64,000 nt of DNA from Fictibacillus arsenicus (GTDB taxonomy: Bacteria; Bacillota; Bacilli; Bacillales; Fictibacillaceae): positions 1,674,001 through 1,738,000 of the forward strand of contig NZ_CP016761.1 of the NCBI RefSeq assembly GCF_001642935.1. The letters run 5' to 3'. The position numbers and the translations under genes were made by a program. Positions 8,374-16,613 of this stretch are shown piece by piece. The notes under the pieces were generated by a model. That model saw only the letters and a program-made list of their open reading frames with translations, made no database searches and was not told the origin of the DNA. The stretch's first letter is position 1, and each line of letters starts with the position of its first letter.

Positions 8374-9498
8374 ATGAAACCATTAATTGAGATCAGAAAA
8401 GACCTGCACCGTATACCGGAGCTTGGCTTTCAGGAATTTAAGACTCAAAGGTATCTGCTTGAACTCATCTCCACTTTTCATCAGGGCAATCTTGAAGTGC
8501 ACACGTGGGAAACAGGTATCTTTGTAAAAGTAAAAGGTAAAAATCCCGAAAAAACGATTGCTTATCGTACAGACATGGATGGACTTCCGATTACTGAAGA
8601 AACAGGCTATGAATTTACGTCAATGCACGATGGACTGATGCATGCTTGCGGACACGATCTTCATATGACGATCGCCCTTGGTCTTTTATCCCGCTTTGCA
8701 GAAAATCCGCTTGATGATAATTTGTTATTTATTTTTCAGCCAGCAGAAGAAGGGCCGGGCGGAGCGTTGCCGATGCGTGAGAGTGAGCTTTTTCAAAAGC
8801 TTAAGCCGGATCAGATAACTGCGCTTCATATCGCCCCGGAGTATCCAGTTGGAACCATTGCAGTAAAAGAAGGATTGCTGTTTGCGAACACGTCAGAACT
8901 TTTTATAGATTTAGTGGGAAAAGGCGGTCATGCTGCCTACCCGCATTTTAGTAATGACATGGTAGTCGCAGCAAGCCATCTTGTTACACAGATGCAGTCG
9001 ATCGTTTCTCGTAATATCGATCCGCTGGATTCAGCAGTTGTTACCATCGGCAAGATCACCGGTGGAACTAAACAAAATATCATTGCCGAGAAAGCAAGAC
9101 TCGAAGGTACAATTCGAACTTTATCTCCTGAAGCGATGGTTAAGGTGAAAAAGCGGATTGAAGCACTCGTTGAAGGAATTTCTCACGGTTTTGACTGTGA
9201 AACGATGATCGATTATGGTTCAAACTATCGTCAAGTAGATAATGAACCGGATCTGACTAGAGAATTCATGGAATTTGCAAAACAGCAAGAAACTGTAAAT
9301 GTTATTGAATGCAAAGAGGCTATGACAGGAGAAGATTATGGATATTTTTTAGAAAAAATTCCTGGTTTCATGTTCTGGCTTGGGGTTGATACTCCATTTG
9401 GTCTGCATCATTCAAAATTAAAGCCGCAAGAAGAAGCAATTCAGCATGCGGTAGATCTTTTAATCCAATATTTCACCTTTAAAGGAAATAGAAATTAG
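8374..9498 (+). CDS. dapL: N-acetyldiaminopimelate deacetylase
   Basis: A 374-residue M20-family metalloamidohydrolase that removes acetate from N-acetyl-LL-diaminopimelate, following DapH in the pathway (with an aminotransferase in between). It has the [16 protein letters not shown]-terminal motif, the metal-binding HACGHD motif near residue 90, and PAEEGPGGA with the catalytic Glu. The C-terminus has [13 protein letters not shown] and LHHSKL metal ligand segments. The start is ATG with GGGGATGAGAG upstream. It is the last gene of the dapHL unit and is followed directly by a strong terminator. Confidence 0.95.
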   Translation: MKPLIEIRKDLHRIPELGFQEFKTQRYLLELISTFHQGNLEVHTWETGIFVKVKGKNPEKTIAYRTDMDGLPITEETGYEFTSMHDGLMHACGHDLHMTIALGLLSRFAENPLDDNLLFIFQPAEEGPGGALPMRESELFQKLKPDQITALHIAPEYPVGTIAVKEGLLFANTSELFIDLVGKGGHAAYPHFSNDMVVAASHLVTQMQSIVSRNIDPLDSAVVTIGKITGGTKQNIIAEKARLEGTIRTLSPEAMVKVKKRIEALVEGISHGFDCETMIDYGSNYRQVDNEPDLTREFMEFAKQQETVNVIECKEAMTGEDYGYFLEKIPGFMFWLGVDTPFGLHHSKLKPQEEAIQHAVDLLIQYFTFKGNRN

Positions 9499-9499
9499 A

Positions 9500-9526
9500 A
9501 AAACGGCCACTGCGGCCGTTTTTTTG
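9500..9526 (+). terminator. Terminator of dapHL
   Basis: AAACGGCC pairs with GGCCGTTT around CACTGC, followed by a T-run. Confidence 0.9.
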
Positions 9527-9554
9527 TTTCACATCAGAGCGAAAAAGCTATCTC

Positions 9555-9659
9555 ATTCCAAAAATAATAGCTGCCAATCCATATATTTTTGCCCTCAATC
9601 CAAAAGTTTTAGCCTTTAATCCAAAAGTTTTTGTGAATTATCCACGAGTCGACACACCC
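9555..9659. repeat. Intergenic tandem repeat, 21 bp period (locus A)
   Basis: Five imperfect units begin at 9555, 9576, 9597, 9618 and 9639, each exactly 21 bp apart. Each starts with ATTCC, AATCC or TATCC; the two central units share AATCCAAAAGTTTT. Conservation is strongest in the first 14 bases of the unit. It lies between the dapHL terminator and ykuS. No start codon or ribosome-binding site points to coding, although a frame is open. Two other loci in the window have the same period with different sequence (35975 and 44227). Confidence 0.8.
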
Positions 9660-9762
9660 ACCCATAAACCTACACACCCGCACCTGTTGCAATCACTTGA
9701 TATGTACATTACATATTCCCTCTCAGAGTTGGAAACATTAACAAAAGTAAGGAGGTGGGAAT

Positions 9763-10008
9763 ATGGCTAGAATTGGTGTTGAACAATCATTAACGAATGT
9801 TTCTGAAGCTCTGAGAGCTGCAGGGCATGATGTAGTAGAACTTCGTCAGGAACAAGATGCAAATGGCTGTGATTGCTGTGTAATTTCCGGACAGGATGAG
9901 AATGTTATGGGCATGCAAGACGTGGTGACTCAAGGCTCTGTCTTGAACGCTCATGGTATGTCAGCAGAGGAAGTATGTCAGGCTGTTGAAAGCAGATTAC
10001 AATCATAG
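9763..10008 (+). CDS. ykuS: UPF0180 family protein YkuS
   Basis: An 81-residue small protein of the UPF0180 (YkuS) family with no established function. It starts [18 protein letters not shown], followed by a VVELRQ strand and a Cys cluster (GCDCCVISG) that might bind a metal, and ends in an amphipathic helix. The ATG has AAGGAGGTGGG upstream. It occupies the same position as in B. subtilis, downstream of dapL. A hairpin terminator follows at 10016. Confidence 0.9.
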   Translation: MARIGVEQSLTNVSEALRAAGHDVVELRQEQDANGCDCCVISGQDENVMGMQDVVTQGSVLNAHGMSAEEVCQAVESRLQS

Positions 10009-10015
10009 CATTCCC

Positions 10016-10041
10016 GGGGACAGCCATGCTGCCCCTTTATT
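10016..10041 (+). terminator. Terminator of ykuS
   Basis: GGGG-CAGC pairs with GCTGCCCC with a one-base bulge, followed by TTTATTT. Confidence 0.7.
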
Positions 10042-10122
10042 TCTGTTTAACGTATGTTTGAAAAGGGAAATAGTTGAGCAATCTTAATAAAATCTTGTGT
10101 AAATAAAGATGGGGAGGATCTT

Positions 10123-11445
10123 ATGCCAATCTTCAACGTACTCATGATCATTTTACTCATCATTCTAACGGCGTTTTTCGTTGTAACTGAATTTGCAATC
10201 GTAAAAGTCCGCAAAACGAGAATTGACCATTTGGCTTCAGAAGGAAACAGCAAGGCATTAGCCGCTCAAAAAGTGCTGGGAAACCTGGATGGATATCTTT
10301 CAGCCTGTCAGCTTGGCATAACAATTACTGCATTAGGTCTAGGCTGGTTAGGGGAGCCAACGGTTGAAATATTTCTGAGACCTCTTTTTGAGCATGCAGG
10401 CTTATCTGAAGGGCTAACTCACACTTTATCATTTTCAATTGCATTTTTTCTTATCACATTTCTTCATGTTGTTTTAGGAGAGCTCGCACCAAAGACAGTG
10501 GCGATTCAAAAGGCTGAAGCCATGAGTCTTGCAACAGCTAAGCCGATTATCATGTTTTACAAAGTTATGTATCCGTTTATTTTTTTATTGAATGGATCTG
10601 CCAATTTGCTGACGCGGATTTTTGGAATCAGTCCAGCTAGTGAGCATGAGGTTGTACATACGGAAGAAGAACTAAGGCTAATCCTTTCTGAAAGCCTTCA
10701 AGGCGGAGAGATCAATCAGTCTGAATATAGGTATGTGAACCGGATCTTTGAGTTTGATGATCGAATAGCAAAAGAAATTATGATACCCAGAACGGAAATG
10801 GTCTGTTTGTTTATAGAAAATACATGTGAAGAAAACTTGGCTATTATGCGTGAAGAAAAATTCACAAGGTACCCTGTTGGGAAAGAAGACAAAGATCACA
10901 TTGTAGGTCTCGTTAATATTAAGGAATTCTTTAATGAACATTTCAGTAATCAAGAGTTTGAACTTAAAGATTATATTCGACCTATCATCACTGTACATGA
11001 AACGATACCCATTCAAAAATTACTTGTGAAAATGCAAAAAGATCAAACGCATATGGCTGTTTTAGTTGATGAATACGGTGGTACAGCTGGTATCGTAACG
11101 GTAGAAGACATTTTAGAAGAAATTGTCGGGGAGATCAGAGATGAGTTTGATGTTGATGAAGAACCTGAAATACAGCAAATTTCAAAAACCAAAACGGTAG
11201 TAGATGGGAAAGTATTGCTATCACAAATTAACGACATGTTTGCACTTGATATTGATAACAGAGAAATTGATACAATCGGCGGGTGGGTTTTAACAAGATC
11301 CATCGATTTAGAAAAAGAGCACTCATTTAATTATGAAAGCTACCGTTTCACGATTATTGATCTAGAAGGCAGGCAAATTAAGAAAATAGGCATTGAAAAG
11401 TTACCTGATACAGAATTTGATGAAGCACAAAATAAAGACTCCTGA
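10123..11445 (+). CDS. Hemolysin C/CNNM-type transporter with CBS domains (MpfA-like)
   Basis: A 440-residue membrane protein. Residues about 1-190 form a DUF21/CNNM transmembrane domain with three to four spans; about 205-330 hold a CBS pair (MIPRTEMVCLF and MAVLVDEYGGTAGIVTVEDI); the C-terminal 80 residues are a CorC/HlyC domain. The family includes B. subtilis MpfA (YhdP), a Mg2+ efflux factor, and several paralogues (YhdT, YqhB, YugS, YrkA), so divalent cation efflux is likely although the paralogue identity is not settled. Older annotations as hemolysin are misleading. GGGGAGGA precedes the ATG. The stop codon lies in a shared bidirectional terminator. Confidence 0.85.
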   Translation: MPIFNVLMIILLIILTAFFVVTEFAIVKVRKTRIDHLASEGNSKALAAQKVLGNLDGYLSACQLGITITALGLGWLGEPTVEIFLRPLFEHAGLSEGLTHTLSFSIAFFLITFLHVVLGELAPKTVAIQKAEAMSLATAKPIIMFYKVMYPFIFLLNGSANLLTRIFGISPASEHEVVHTEEELRLILSESLQGGEINQSEYRYVNRIFEFDDRIAKEIMIPRTEMVCLFIENTCEENLAIMREEKFTRYPVGKEDKDHIVGLVNIKEFFNEHFSNQEFELKDYIRPIITVHETIPIQKLLVKMQKDQTHMAVLVDEYGGTAGIVTVEDILEEIVGEIRDEFDVDEEPEIQQISKTKTVVDGKVLLSQINDMFALDIDNREIDTIGGWVLTRSIDLEKEHSFNYESYRFTIIDLEGRQIKKIGIEKLPDTEFDEAQNKDS

Positions 11446-11465
11446 ACAGATCAGGAGTCTTTACT
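11434..11465. terminator. Bidirectional terminator containing both stop codons
   Basis: AAAGACTCCTGA (11434-11445) pairs perfectly with TCAGGAGTCTTT (11451-11462) across a 5 nt loop. The TGA of the upstream gene and the TGA of the convergent chaB gene form the loop-proximal ends of the two stem arms. Confidence 0.9.
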
Positions 11466-11654
11466 TTTCCATTTGCCATCATCGTCTTTTTCATATTTGT
11501 TCTTTACAGCACTCCAGGCAACTTTATGAGCTGTTTCTTCTTCTTTATATTCTTCAAGTGCAGAGTTGAATGCTTCTTTGTAGATTTCCTGACCATGGTG
11601 AGGGAGGTTATCCCTGACTCTTTCAGGTAAATCTTTTAATGAATCATAAGGCAT
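11451..11654 (-). CDS. ChaB family protein
   Basis: A 67-residue ChaB-like small protein. It shows the family pattern LPERVRDNLPHHGQEIYKEA, then YKEEETAHKVAWSAVKNKYEK and a polar C-terminus. In E. coli ChaB is linked to the ChaA cation antiporter, but the biochemical role is not established. GGAGGTGC precedes the ATG on the minus strand. It is convergent with the CBS-domain transporter and shares its terminator. Confidence 0.85.
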   Translation of the reverse strand: MPYDSLKDLPERVRDNLPHHGQEIYKEAFNSALEEYKEEETAHKVAWSAVKNKYEKDDDGKWKSKDS

Positions 11655-11836
11655 TTAAAAATGCACCTCCTTAATGTATGATTTCCCAAGCAATCCTCAA
11701 TTTAAACGTTGTTATTGAGAATATAAACATGTTAATTTGAGCGGATGATTTCACATTTTACGTTTAACTTGCTATGATTAAGGAGAAATTAAGAAGTGGG
11801 GATAAAAGTCTTGTTTAAATTAATTATTATTTAATA

Positions 11837-11865
11837 TTGACTAAAAATAAGGCTTGTACTATAAT
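11837..11865 (+). promoter_or_regulatory. Sigma-A promoter of ykuU
   Basis: TTGACT (11837-11842) and TATAAT (11860-11865) are separated by exactly 17 nt. The ykuU start lies about 40 nt downstream. Confidence 0.85.
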
Positions 11866-11906
11866 GAACCATGTAAAAAAATTAGTTTTTGGAGGGATTT
11901 TTACCT

Positions 11907-12455
11907 ATGGCAGAACGTATGGTAGCAAAACAAGCACCTCGATTTGAAATGGATGCAGTATTACCAAATAAAGAATTTGGAAAAGTAAGTCTTGAAGAGA
12001 ACATGAAGAACGACAAGTGGACTGTTCTTTTCTTCTATCCAATGGACTTCACATTTGTATGCCCTACAGAAATTACATCTTTAAGCGATCGTTTTGATGA
12101 GTTTGAAGATCTTGATGCTGAAGTTATCGGTGTTTCTACTGATACAATTCACACACACAAGGCTTGGATCAACACTCCTCGTGATATGAACGGTCTTGGA
12201 GAGTTAAAATATGCTTTGGCAGCTGATACTAACCACACAGTAGCTCGTGACTATGGTGTACTTATTGAAGAAGAAGGAATTGCACTTCGTGGTCTATTCA
12301 TCATTTCTCCTGAGGGTGAATTGATGTACTCTGTTGTTAACCACAACAACATTGGCCGTGACGTTGAAGAAACATTGCGTGTACTTCAAGCACTTCAAAC
12401 TGGCGGACTTTGCCCAGCAAACTGGAAGCCAGGTCAAAAAACTTTAGAAGTTTAA
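11907..12455 (+). CDS. ykuU: 2-Cys peroxiredoxin YkuU
   Basis: A 182-residue thiol peroxidase of the AhpC/Prx1 group that reduces H2O2 and organic peroxides in the cytoplasm. The peroxidatic Cys is Cys52 in FYPMDFTFVCPTE; the resolving Cys is near 169 in GGLCPANWKPGQ. The ATG at 11907 is chosen (10 nt after GGAGGG); the longer ORF starts at a TTG inside the ribosome-binding site. It has its own strong sigma-A promoter and a terminator, so it is monocistronic. In B. subtilis the thioredoxin-like YkuV follows; that gene is absent here, so the reductant partner is elsewhere. Confidence 0.93.
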   Translation: MAERMVAKQAPRFEMDAVLPNKEFGKVSLEENMKNDKWTVLFFYPMDFTFVCPTEITSLSDRFDEFEDLDAEVIGVSTDTIHTHKAWINTPRDMNGLGELKYALAADTNHTVARDYGVLIEEEGIALRGLFIISPEGELMYSVVNHNNIGRDVEETLRVLQALQTGGLCPANWKPGQKTLEV

Positions 12456-12472
12456 TAATTAAATGTTATTAG

Positions 12473-12505
12473 AATAACCCAGGACTATGTTCTTGGGTTA
12501 TTTTT
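12473..12505 (+). terminator. Terminator of ykuU
   Basis: AATAACCCA pairs with TGGGTTATT, then TTT. Confidence 0.85.
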
Positions 12506-12653
12506 CTATAGATAAATTTTTTCAAGCAGGGTTATAGGAAATGTTTATAGAAGTTTCCTTTATAAATGAAATACATATGATGCTTTTAAGCTGTGTTTTG
12601 AAATGAATATTATATGGTAAAATAAGGCTAGTACGGGAAACGGAGTGAATTCA

Positions 12654-13319
12654 TTGAAAAAACAATTTGCTGTTATTGGTCTGGGACGTTTCGGGGGAAG
12701 TATGTGCAAGGCTTTGTCAGATCAAGGAATGGAAGTTTTAGCCATTGATATTGATGAGGACCGAGTAAACGAATTTTCAAATATCGTAACACATGCTGTA
12801 ATTGCTGATTCGACAGATGAAGGTGTATTAAAAAGTCTTGGGATCCGTAACTTTCAGCATGTTGTTGTAGCGATAGGTGATAATCTTCAATCCAGCATAC
12901 TGACTACACTGATTTTAAAAGAGATTGGTGTTGAAAAAATCACAGTAAAAGCCCAAAATGATTACCACGAAAAAGTGCTGCGAAAAATTGGAGCAGATAA
13001 GATCATTCATCCGGAGAGAGACATGGGTGTTCGTATTGCTCACCAGATTGTTTCTAACAATGTATTGGATTACTTGGAGTTATCAGATGAACATAGTATT
13101 GTGGAGCTGGTAGCAACACAAAAGATGGATGGAAAAACCCTAATTGAACTTGATATACGTGCAAGGTTTGGATGTAACGTCGTAGCTGTGAAAAGAGGTA
13201 AAGATATCTATGTATCCCCGCAAGCAGACCAGTCAATCAGGCAGGGCGATGTTTTAATTGTAATTGGCGGAGATAAGGATATTAACCGGTTAGAAAAACA
13301 AATGGCAAATGAAGAATAA
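12654..13319 (+). CDS. ktrC: K+ uptake regulator KtrC (RCK domain protein)
   Basis: A 221-residue peripheral regulator of a Ktr potassium channel. The RCK-N domain starts with KKQFAVIGLGRFGGSM, a Rossmann nucleotide-binding loop for ADP/ATP, and has DSTDEG at the expected position; the RCK-C domain begins near residue 135 and may bind c-di-AMP, as known for B. subtilis KtrC. I start at TTG 12654, which is 8 nt after CGGAG and gives the expected MKKQFAV; GTG 12645 overlaps that site. The membrane partner KtrD is not in the window. Position before rnjA-rpoY matches B. subtilis. Confidence 0.9.
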   Translation: MKKQFAVIGLGRFGGSMCKALSDQGMEVLAIDIDEDRVNEFSNIVTHAVIADSTDEGVLKSLGIRNFQHVVVAIGDNLQSSILTTLILKEIGVEKITVKAQNDYHEKVLRKIGADKIIHPERDMGVRIAHQIVSNNVLDYLELSDEHSIVELVATQKMDGKTLIELDIRARFGCNVVAVKRGKDIYVSPQADQSIRQGDVLIVIGGDKDINRLEKQMANEE

Positions 13320-13357
13320 AAAAACCGTTTCCCTATAAAAGGGGTAACGGTTTTTTG
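13320..13357. terminator. Bidirectional terminator between ktrC and rnjA
   Basis: AAAACCGTT pairs with AACGGTTTT, with inner CCCT/AGGGG pairing; both strands end in T-runs. Confidence 0.9.
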
Positions 13358-13365
13358 TTTGTTTA

Positions 13366-15036
13366 TTAGATTTCCATAATGATCGGCAGGATCATAGGGC
13401 GTCTTTTTGTTTTCTCATATAGGAATGGTGCTAATGTATCTGTAATTTCATTTTTGATTTCAGACCATTGAGTCGTTCGTTTTTCGCTCATGATGTTCTG
13501 TAGATGCTTGCTTAATAAGCTTTGTGCATCATGGATAAGATCACCGGATTCACGCATATATACAAATCCGCGAGAGATGATGTCTGGACCTGCTTCTATC
13601 GTGAATTCCTTCATATCCATACTTACAACGACAACTACAAGACCTTCTTCTGAAAGAATCTTACGGTCGCGGAGTACGATGTTTCCAATATCGCCAATAC
13701 CGCTTCCGTCTACATATACAGAGCCAGACGGGATTTTTCCTGCGATCATAGCATCGTTTTGAGAAAGAGCTAATACTTCGCCGTTATCCATAATAAATGA
13801 ATTTTGCAGCGGTACGTCACAATCAGCAGCAAGTTTAGTATGCATTTTCAGCATTCTGTACTCGCCATGGATCGGAAGGAAGTATTTAGGCTTCATTAAA
13901 CGAAGCATCAATTTTTGTTCTTGCTGGCCGCCATGACCTGAAGTGTGAATATCATTTAGCGAGCCATGAATAACTTCAGCACCCGCGCGATATAATTGAT
14001 TGATTGTCTTACTTACACTAAGAGCGTTCCCTGGAATAGGTGAAGATGAAAACACAACTGTATCTCCAGGAATGATTTGAATCTGGCGGTGAGTACCGTT
14101 AGCAATTCTTGAAAGTGCCGCCATTGGCTCTCCCTGGCTTCCTGTACAAAGAATCGTTACCTGATTGTCAGGAAGACGGTTTATCTGGTTTGCGTCAACG
14201 AATGTGTTCTTAGGTGCTTTTATGAAACCAAGTTCTTGCCCAACTGTAATCGCTGAGTCCATGCTTCGTCCAAAAACTGCGATTTTACGGTTGTTGGCTA
14301 CTGAAGCTTCCACAACTTGCTGAAGTCTATGAATATTAGAAGCGAACGTAGCGAAAATAACTCGTCCTTCCATTTTTCTGAAGATATCTTGGATGCTCTC
14401 ACCAACACGTCTTTCAGATAATGTAAAACCAGGAACTTCGCTGTTAGTGCTGTCGGAAAGCAAGCAAAGCACGCCTTCTTTACCGATCTCAGCCATTTTC
14501 GTAATGTTCGCAGGTTCACCAACTGGTGTAAAATCGAATTTGAAGTCACCCGTATGCACGATATTTCCTGGAGGTGTCTTAACTACGATTCCGTAAGCGT
14601 CAGGTATACTGTGAGTTGTTCTGAAAAAGCTGAGAGACGTTTTTCTGAACTTAATCACATCATCTTCTGTGATCTCATGCAGCTGTGCACTGCGGAGCAG
14701 ACCATGTTCTTCTAATTTGTTTTTAATAAGAGCAAGTGCAAGTTTACCGCCGTAGATCGGTATATTGACTTGTCTTAATAAATAGGGAATTCCGCCAATA
14801 TGATCTTCATGTCCGTGAGTGATGAAGAGTCCTTTGATTTTTTCCTCATTTTTTACAAGATAGGTGTAATCAGGGATTACGTAATCAATCCCCAGCAATT
14901 CATCTTCAGGAAATTTAATTCCTGCATCGATAAGGATGATTTCATCCTGAAATTGAACGGCATACGTATTTTTGCCGATTTCCCCTAAACCACCGAGGGC
15001 GAAAACGGCGGCTTGATGATTTTTTACAAATTTCAT
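13366..15036 (-). CDS. rnjA: Ribonuclease J1
   Basis: A 556-residue 5'-3' exoribonuclease and endoribonuclease central to mRNA turnover and 16S rRNA maturation. The metallo-beta-lactamase core has the zinc motif HGHEDH at residues 74-79, followed by the beta-CASP domain with [12 protein letters not shown] and [16 protein letters not shown]; the C-terminal domain follows. Full family length. It lies 3 nt downstream of rpoY, with which it is co-transcribed, as in B. subtilis. Confidence 0.97.
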   Translation of the reverse strand: MKFVKNHQAAVFALGGLGEIGKNTYAVQFQDEIILIDAGIKFPEDELLGIDYVIPDYTYLVKNEEKIKGLFITHGHEDHIGGIPYLLRQVNIPIYGGKLALALIKNKLEEHGLLRSAQLHEITEDDVIKFRKTSLSFFRTTHSIPDAYGIVVKTPPGNIVHTGDFKFDFTPVGEPANITKMAEIGKEGVLCLLSDSTNSEVPGFTLSERRVGESIQDIFRKMEGRVIFATFASNIHRLQQVVEASVANNRKIAVFGRSMDSAITVGQELGFIKAPKNTFVDANQINRLPDNQVTILCTGSQGEPMAALSRIANGTHRQIQIIPGDTVVFSSSPIPGNALSVSKTINQLYRAGAEVIHGSLNDIHTSGHGGQQEQKLMLRLMKPKYFLPIHGEYRMLKMHTKLAADCDVPLQNSFIMDNGEVLALSQNDAMIAGKIPSGSVYVDGSGIGDIGNIVLRDRKILSEEGLVVVVVSMDMKEFTIEAGPDIISRGFVYMRESGDLIHDAQSLLSKHLQNIMSEKRTTQWSEIKNEITDTLAPFLYEKTKRRPMILPIIMEI

Positions 15037-15039
15037 ATG

Positions 15040-15249
15040 TTACACATTCTCCAATTCCAATGAGTTCGTTTCTTTTTCATACTCAAGAAATTTACCGTTA
15101 ATTTCTTGTATGTATTCAATATTGTACTTGCGGTCAGCTAGTTTTATACGAACATCATTTATAGTTTCTGCTTCTACGTAAACCGTTTGTGTATGTTCAC
15201 GGATAGGTACTTCATTTAAGCTTGTTTGAAAAAATACTTTGAAAATCAT
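15040..15249 (-). CDS. rpoY: RNA polymerase epsilon subunit
   Basis: A 69-residue protein (YkzG/RpoY family) that associates with RNA polymerase in Firmicutes. It opens with MIFKVFFQTSLNEVPIREHTQ and has the conserved YVEAETINDVRIKLADR segment. GGAGAC precedes the ATG on the minus strand. First gene of the rpoY-rnjA operon. Confidence 0.95.
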   Translation of the reverse strand: MIFKVFFQTSLNEVPIREHTQTVYVEAETINDVRIKLADRKYNIEYIQEINGKFLEYEKETNSLELENV

Positions 15250-15608
15250 GTTTCATGTCTCCTTACCGGTCTATAGTATTTGAGTATCTTCGTTCTATTA
15301 TAAAGGAAAGTGACATGTTTTTCATGTGTTTTTCATTACTCTTCGTTTTTAACGGTGAAAAGTGAAAAATAATTACTGTTCGGGATGAGACTTTTACCCT
15401 TATAATGACATTAAAATTGTTTATTAGTTAAGGATGAGTTTTCCGTTATTATTTTGCAGTTTTACCCACTTTTTAAACTTTTTTAATAAACGTAATTTCT
15501 TTTTCATTTATTACCCTCCGTTCCATTTTTTATTACTTAGTATGTGTAAAATGGAAAATATTCAGAGAGGGAAATTGTGTCATTTATTTTTATCCGTAGG
15601 AGGATATC
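15250..15608. other. Divergent promoter region rpoY / DMT transporter
   Basis: About 360 bp without a convincing gene. On the minus strand a TATAAT-like element near 15295 is suitably placed for rpoY-rnjA, with a weak -35. On the plus strand GTAGGAGGATATC provides the ribosome-binding site of the next gene. Overlapping short ORFs have no ribosome-binding sites. Confidence 0.4.
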
Positions 15609-16517
15609 ATGAAACTTTATTCAGCACTTTTTATTTTAAGTTTGATTTGGGGAATGTCTTTTCTATTTATTAAATTACTGCTGGATGTGTTCGACCCCTG
15701 GCAGATCGTATTCATAAGATGTGTGCTTGGCATCATTACGATTATCCCACTTTTTCTTATTAGTAAACAAAAAGTTAATTGGAAAGAACTGCCTCTTAAA
15801 TCTTTAATAATTGTAGGATTGTTAAATGCTGGTCTTCCGTGGGGTCTGATCGCTTGGAGTGAAACTTTTTTAGACAGCGGCTATACTGCGATATTAAATG
15901 CAACTACTCCAATTTGGACAGCGATGATGGGGGTTTTATTTTTTTCTGTTAAAATGCAGTGGAAGCAATGGATTGGAGTCATGGTCGGTTTTATAGGAAT
16001 TATCTTCTTAATGGATGCGGATGCACCAGGCTTAACTCAAGAACAGCTACTTTTAGGAATCGTGCTCATGCTCAGTGCTACTTGCTGTTATGGGTACAGT
16101 TCACAATATGCTAAAAAACATCTTCAAGAAACGACAGTCTGGATTACAGCTTCAACAACACTATTAACAGGTTCGGTTTTAAGCGGAATAGTCATGAGCT
16201 TTACTGGAGGGTGGCATCTGCCTGATAATGCTTTAGAAGGAAACGTGATTTTATCTTTGATAGGTCTCGGGATGTTTGGTTCGGGGTTAGCTTACTTATT
16301 GTATTATTATATGATCTCCGCAGGCTCAGCCGAATTCGCTACTCTCGTAACTTATCTAGTTCCTGTTTCCGCTGTAGTATGGGGGAGCGTTCTCTTAAAT
16401 GAGAAGATACCGCCGATTGCTTATTTTGGTTTATTTTTAATCTTTTTCGGTGTTTATCTGACAGGAAGAAAAAAACGTAAGGCTACAATAAAAATAAAAC
16501 AGAACCGAACGGCGTAA
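15609..16517 (+). CDS. EamA/DMT family transporter
   Basis: A 302-residue drug/metabolite exporter with ten predicted membrane spans in two EamA repeats (residues about 5-135 and 150-290). It has the typical SLIWGMSFLFIKLLLD start, an NAGLPWGLIAWSE segment and the SAVVWGSVLLNEKI signature near the C-terminus, then a basic tail. The substrate is unknown; amino-acid or metabolite export is usual for the family. The ATG has TAGGAGG upstream. Terminator at 16516. Confidence 0.85.
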   Translation: MKLYSALFILSLIWGMSFLFIKLLLDVFDPWQIVFIRCVLGIITIIPLFLISKQKVNWKELPLKSLIIVGLLNAGLPWGLIAWSETFLDSGYTAILNATTPIWTAMMGVLFFSVKMQWKQWIGVMVGFIGIIFLMDADAPGLTQEQLLLGIVLMLSATCCYGYSSQYAKKHLQETTVWITASTTLLTGSVLSGIVMSFTGGWHLPDNALEGNVILSLIGLGMFGSGLAYLLYYYMISAGSAEFATLVTYLVPVSAVVWGSVLLNEKIPPIAYFGLFLIFFGVYLTGRKKRKATIKIKQNRTA

Positions 16518-16548
16518 ACACTCAGTTTAAAATTGAGTGTTTTTTTCT
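16516..16548 (+). terminator. Terminator of DMT transporter
   Basis: AAACACTCA pairs with TGAGTGTTT, followed by TTTT. The right arm also supplies the TTGAGT used as a -35 element of the next promoter. Confidence 0.85.
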
Positions 16549-16575
16549 TTGTGTGATATAATGAAAACGCATTCA
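16533..16575 (+). promoter_or_regulatory. cstA promoter with cre (CcpA) site
   Basis: TTGAGT (16533-16538), an 18 nt spacer and TGATATAAT (extended -10, TATAAT at 16557-16562) form a promoter. ATGAAAACGCATTCA at 16561-16575 matches every constrained position of the cre consensus WTGNAANCGNWNNCW and overlaps the -10/start site, where CcpA binding would block initiation. Confidence 0.75.
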
Positions 16576-16613
16576 AAATATGCAGCTGTGTTTGAACAAA
16601 AGGAGGGAAAAGG

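Noticed and set aside
11818-11832. PerR-box-like AT-rich sequence upstream of ykuU
   Set aside because: TTAATTATTATTTAA matches the PerR palindrome too poorly to be called in such AT-rich sequence.
15434-15673. 79-codon ORF before the DMT transporter
   Set aside because: It overlaps the transporter start in another frame and lacks a ribosome-binding site.
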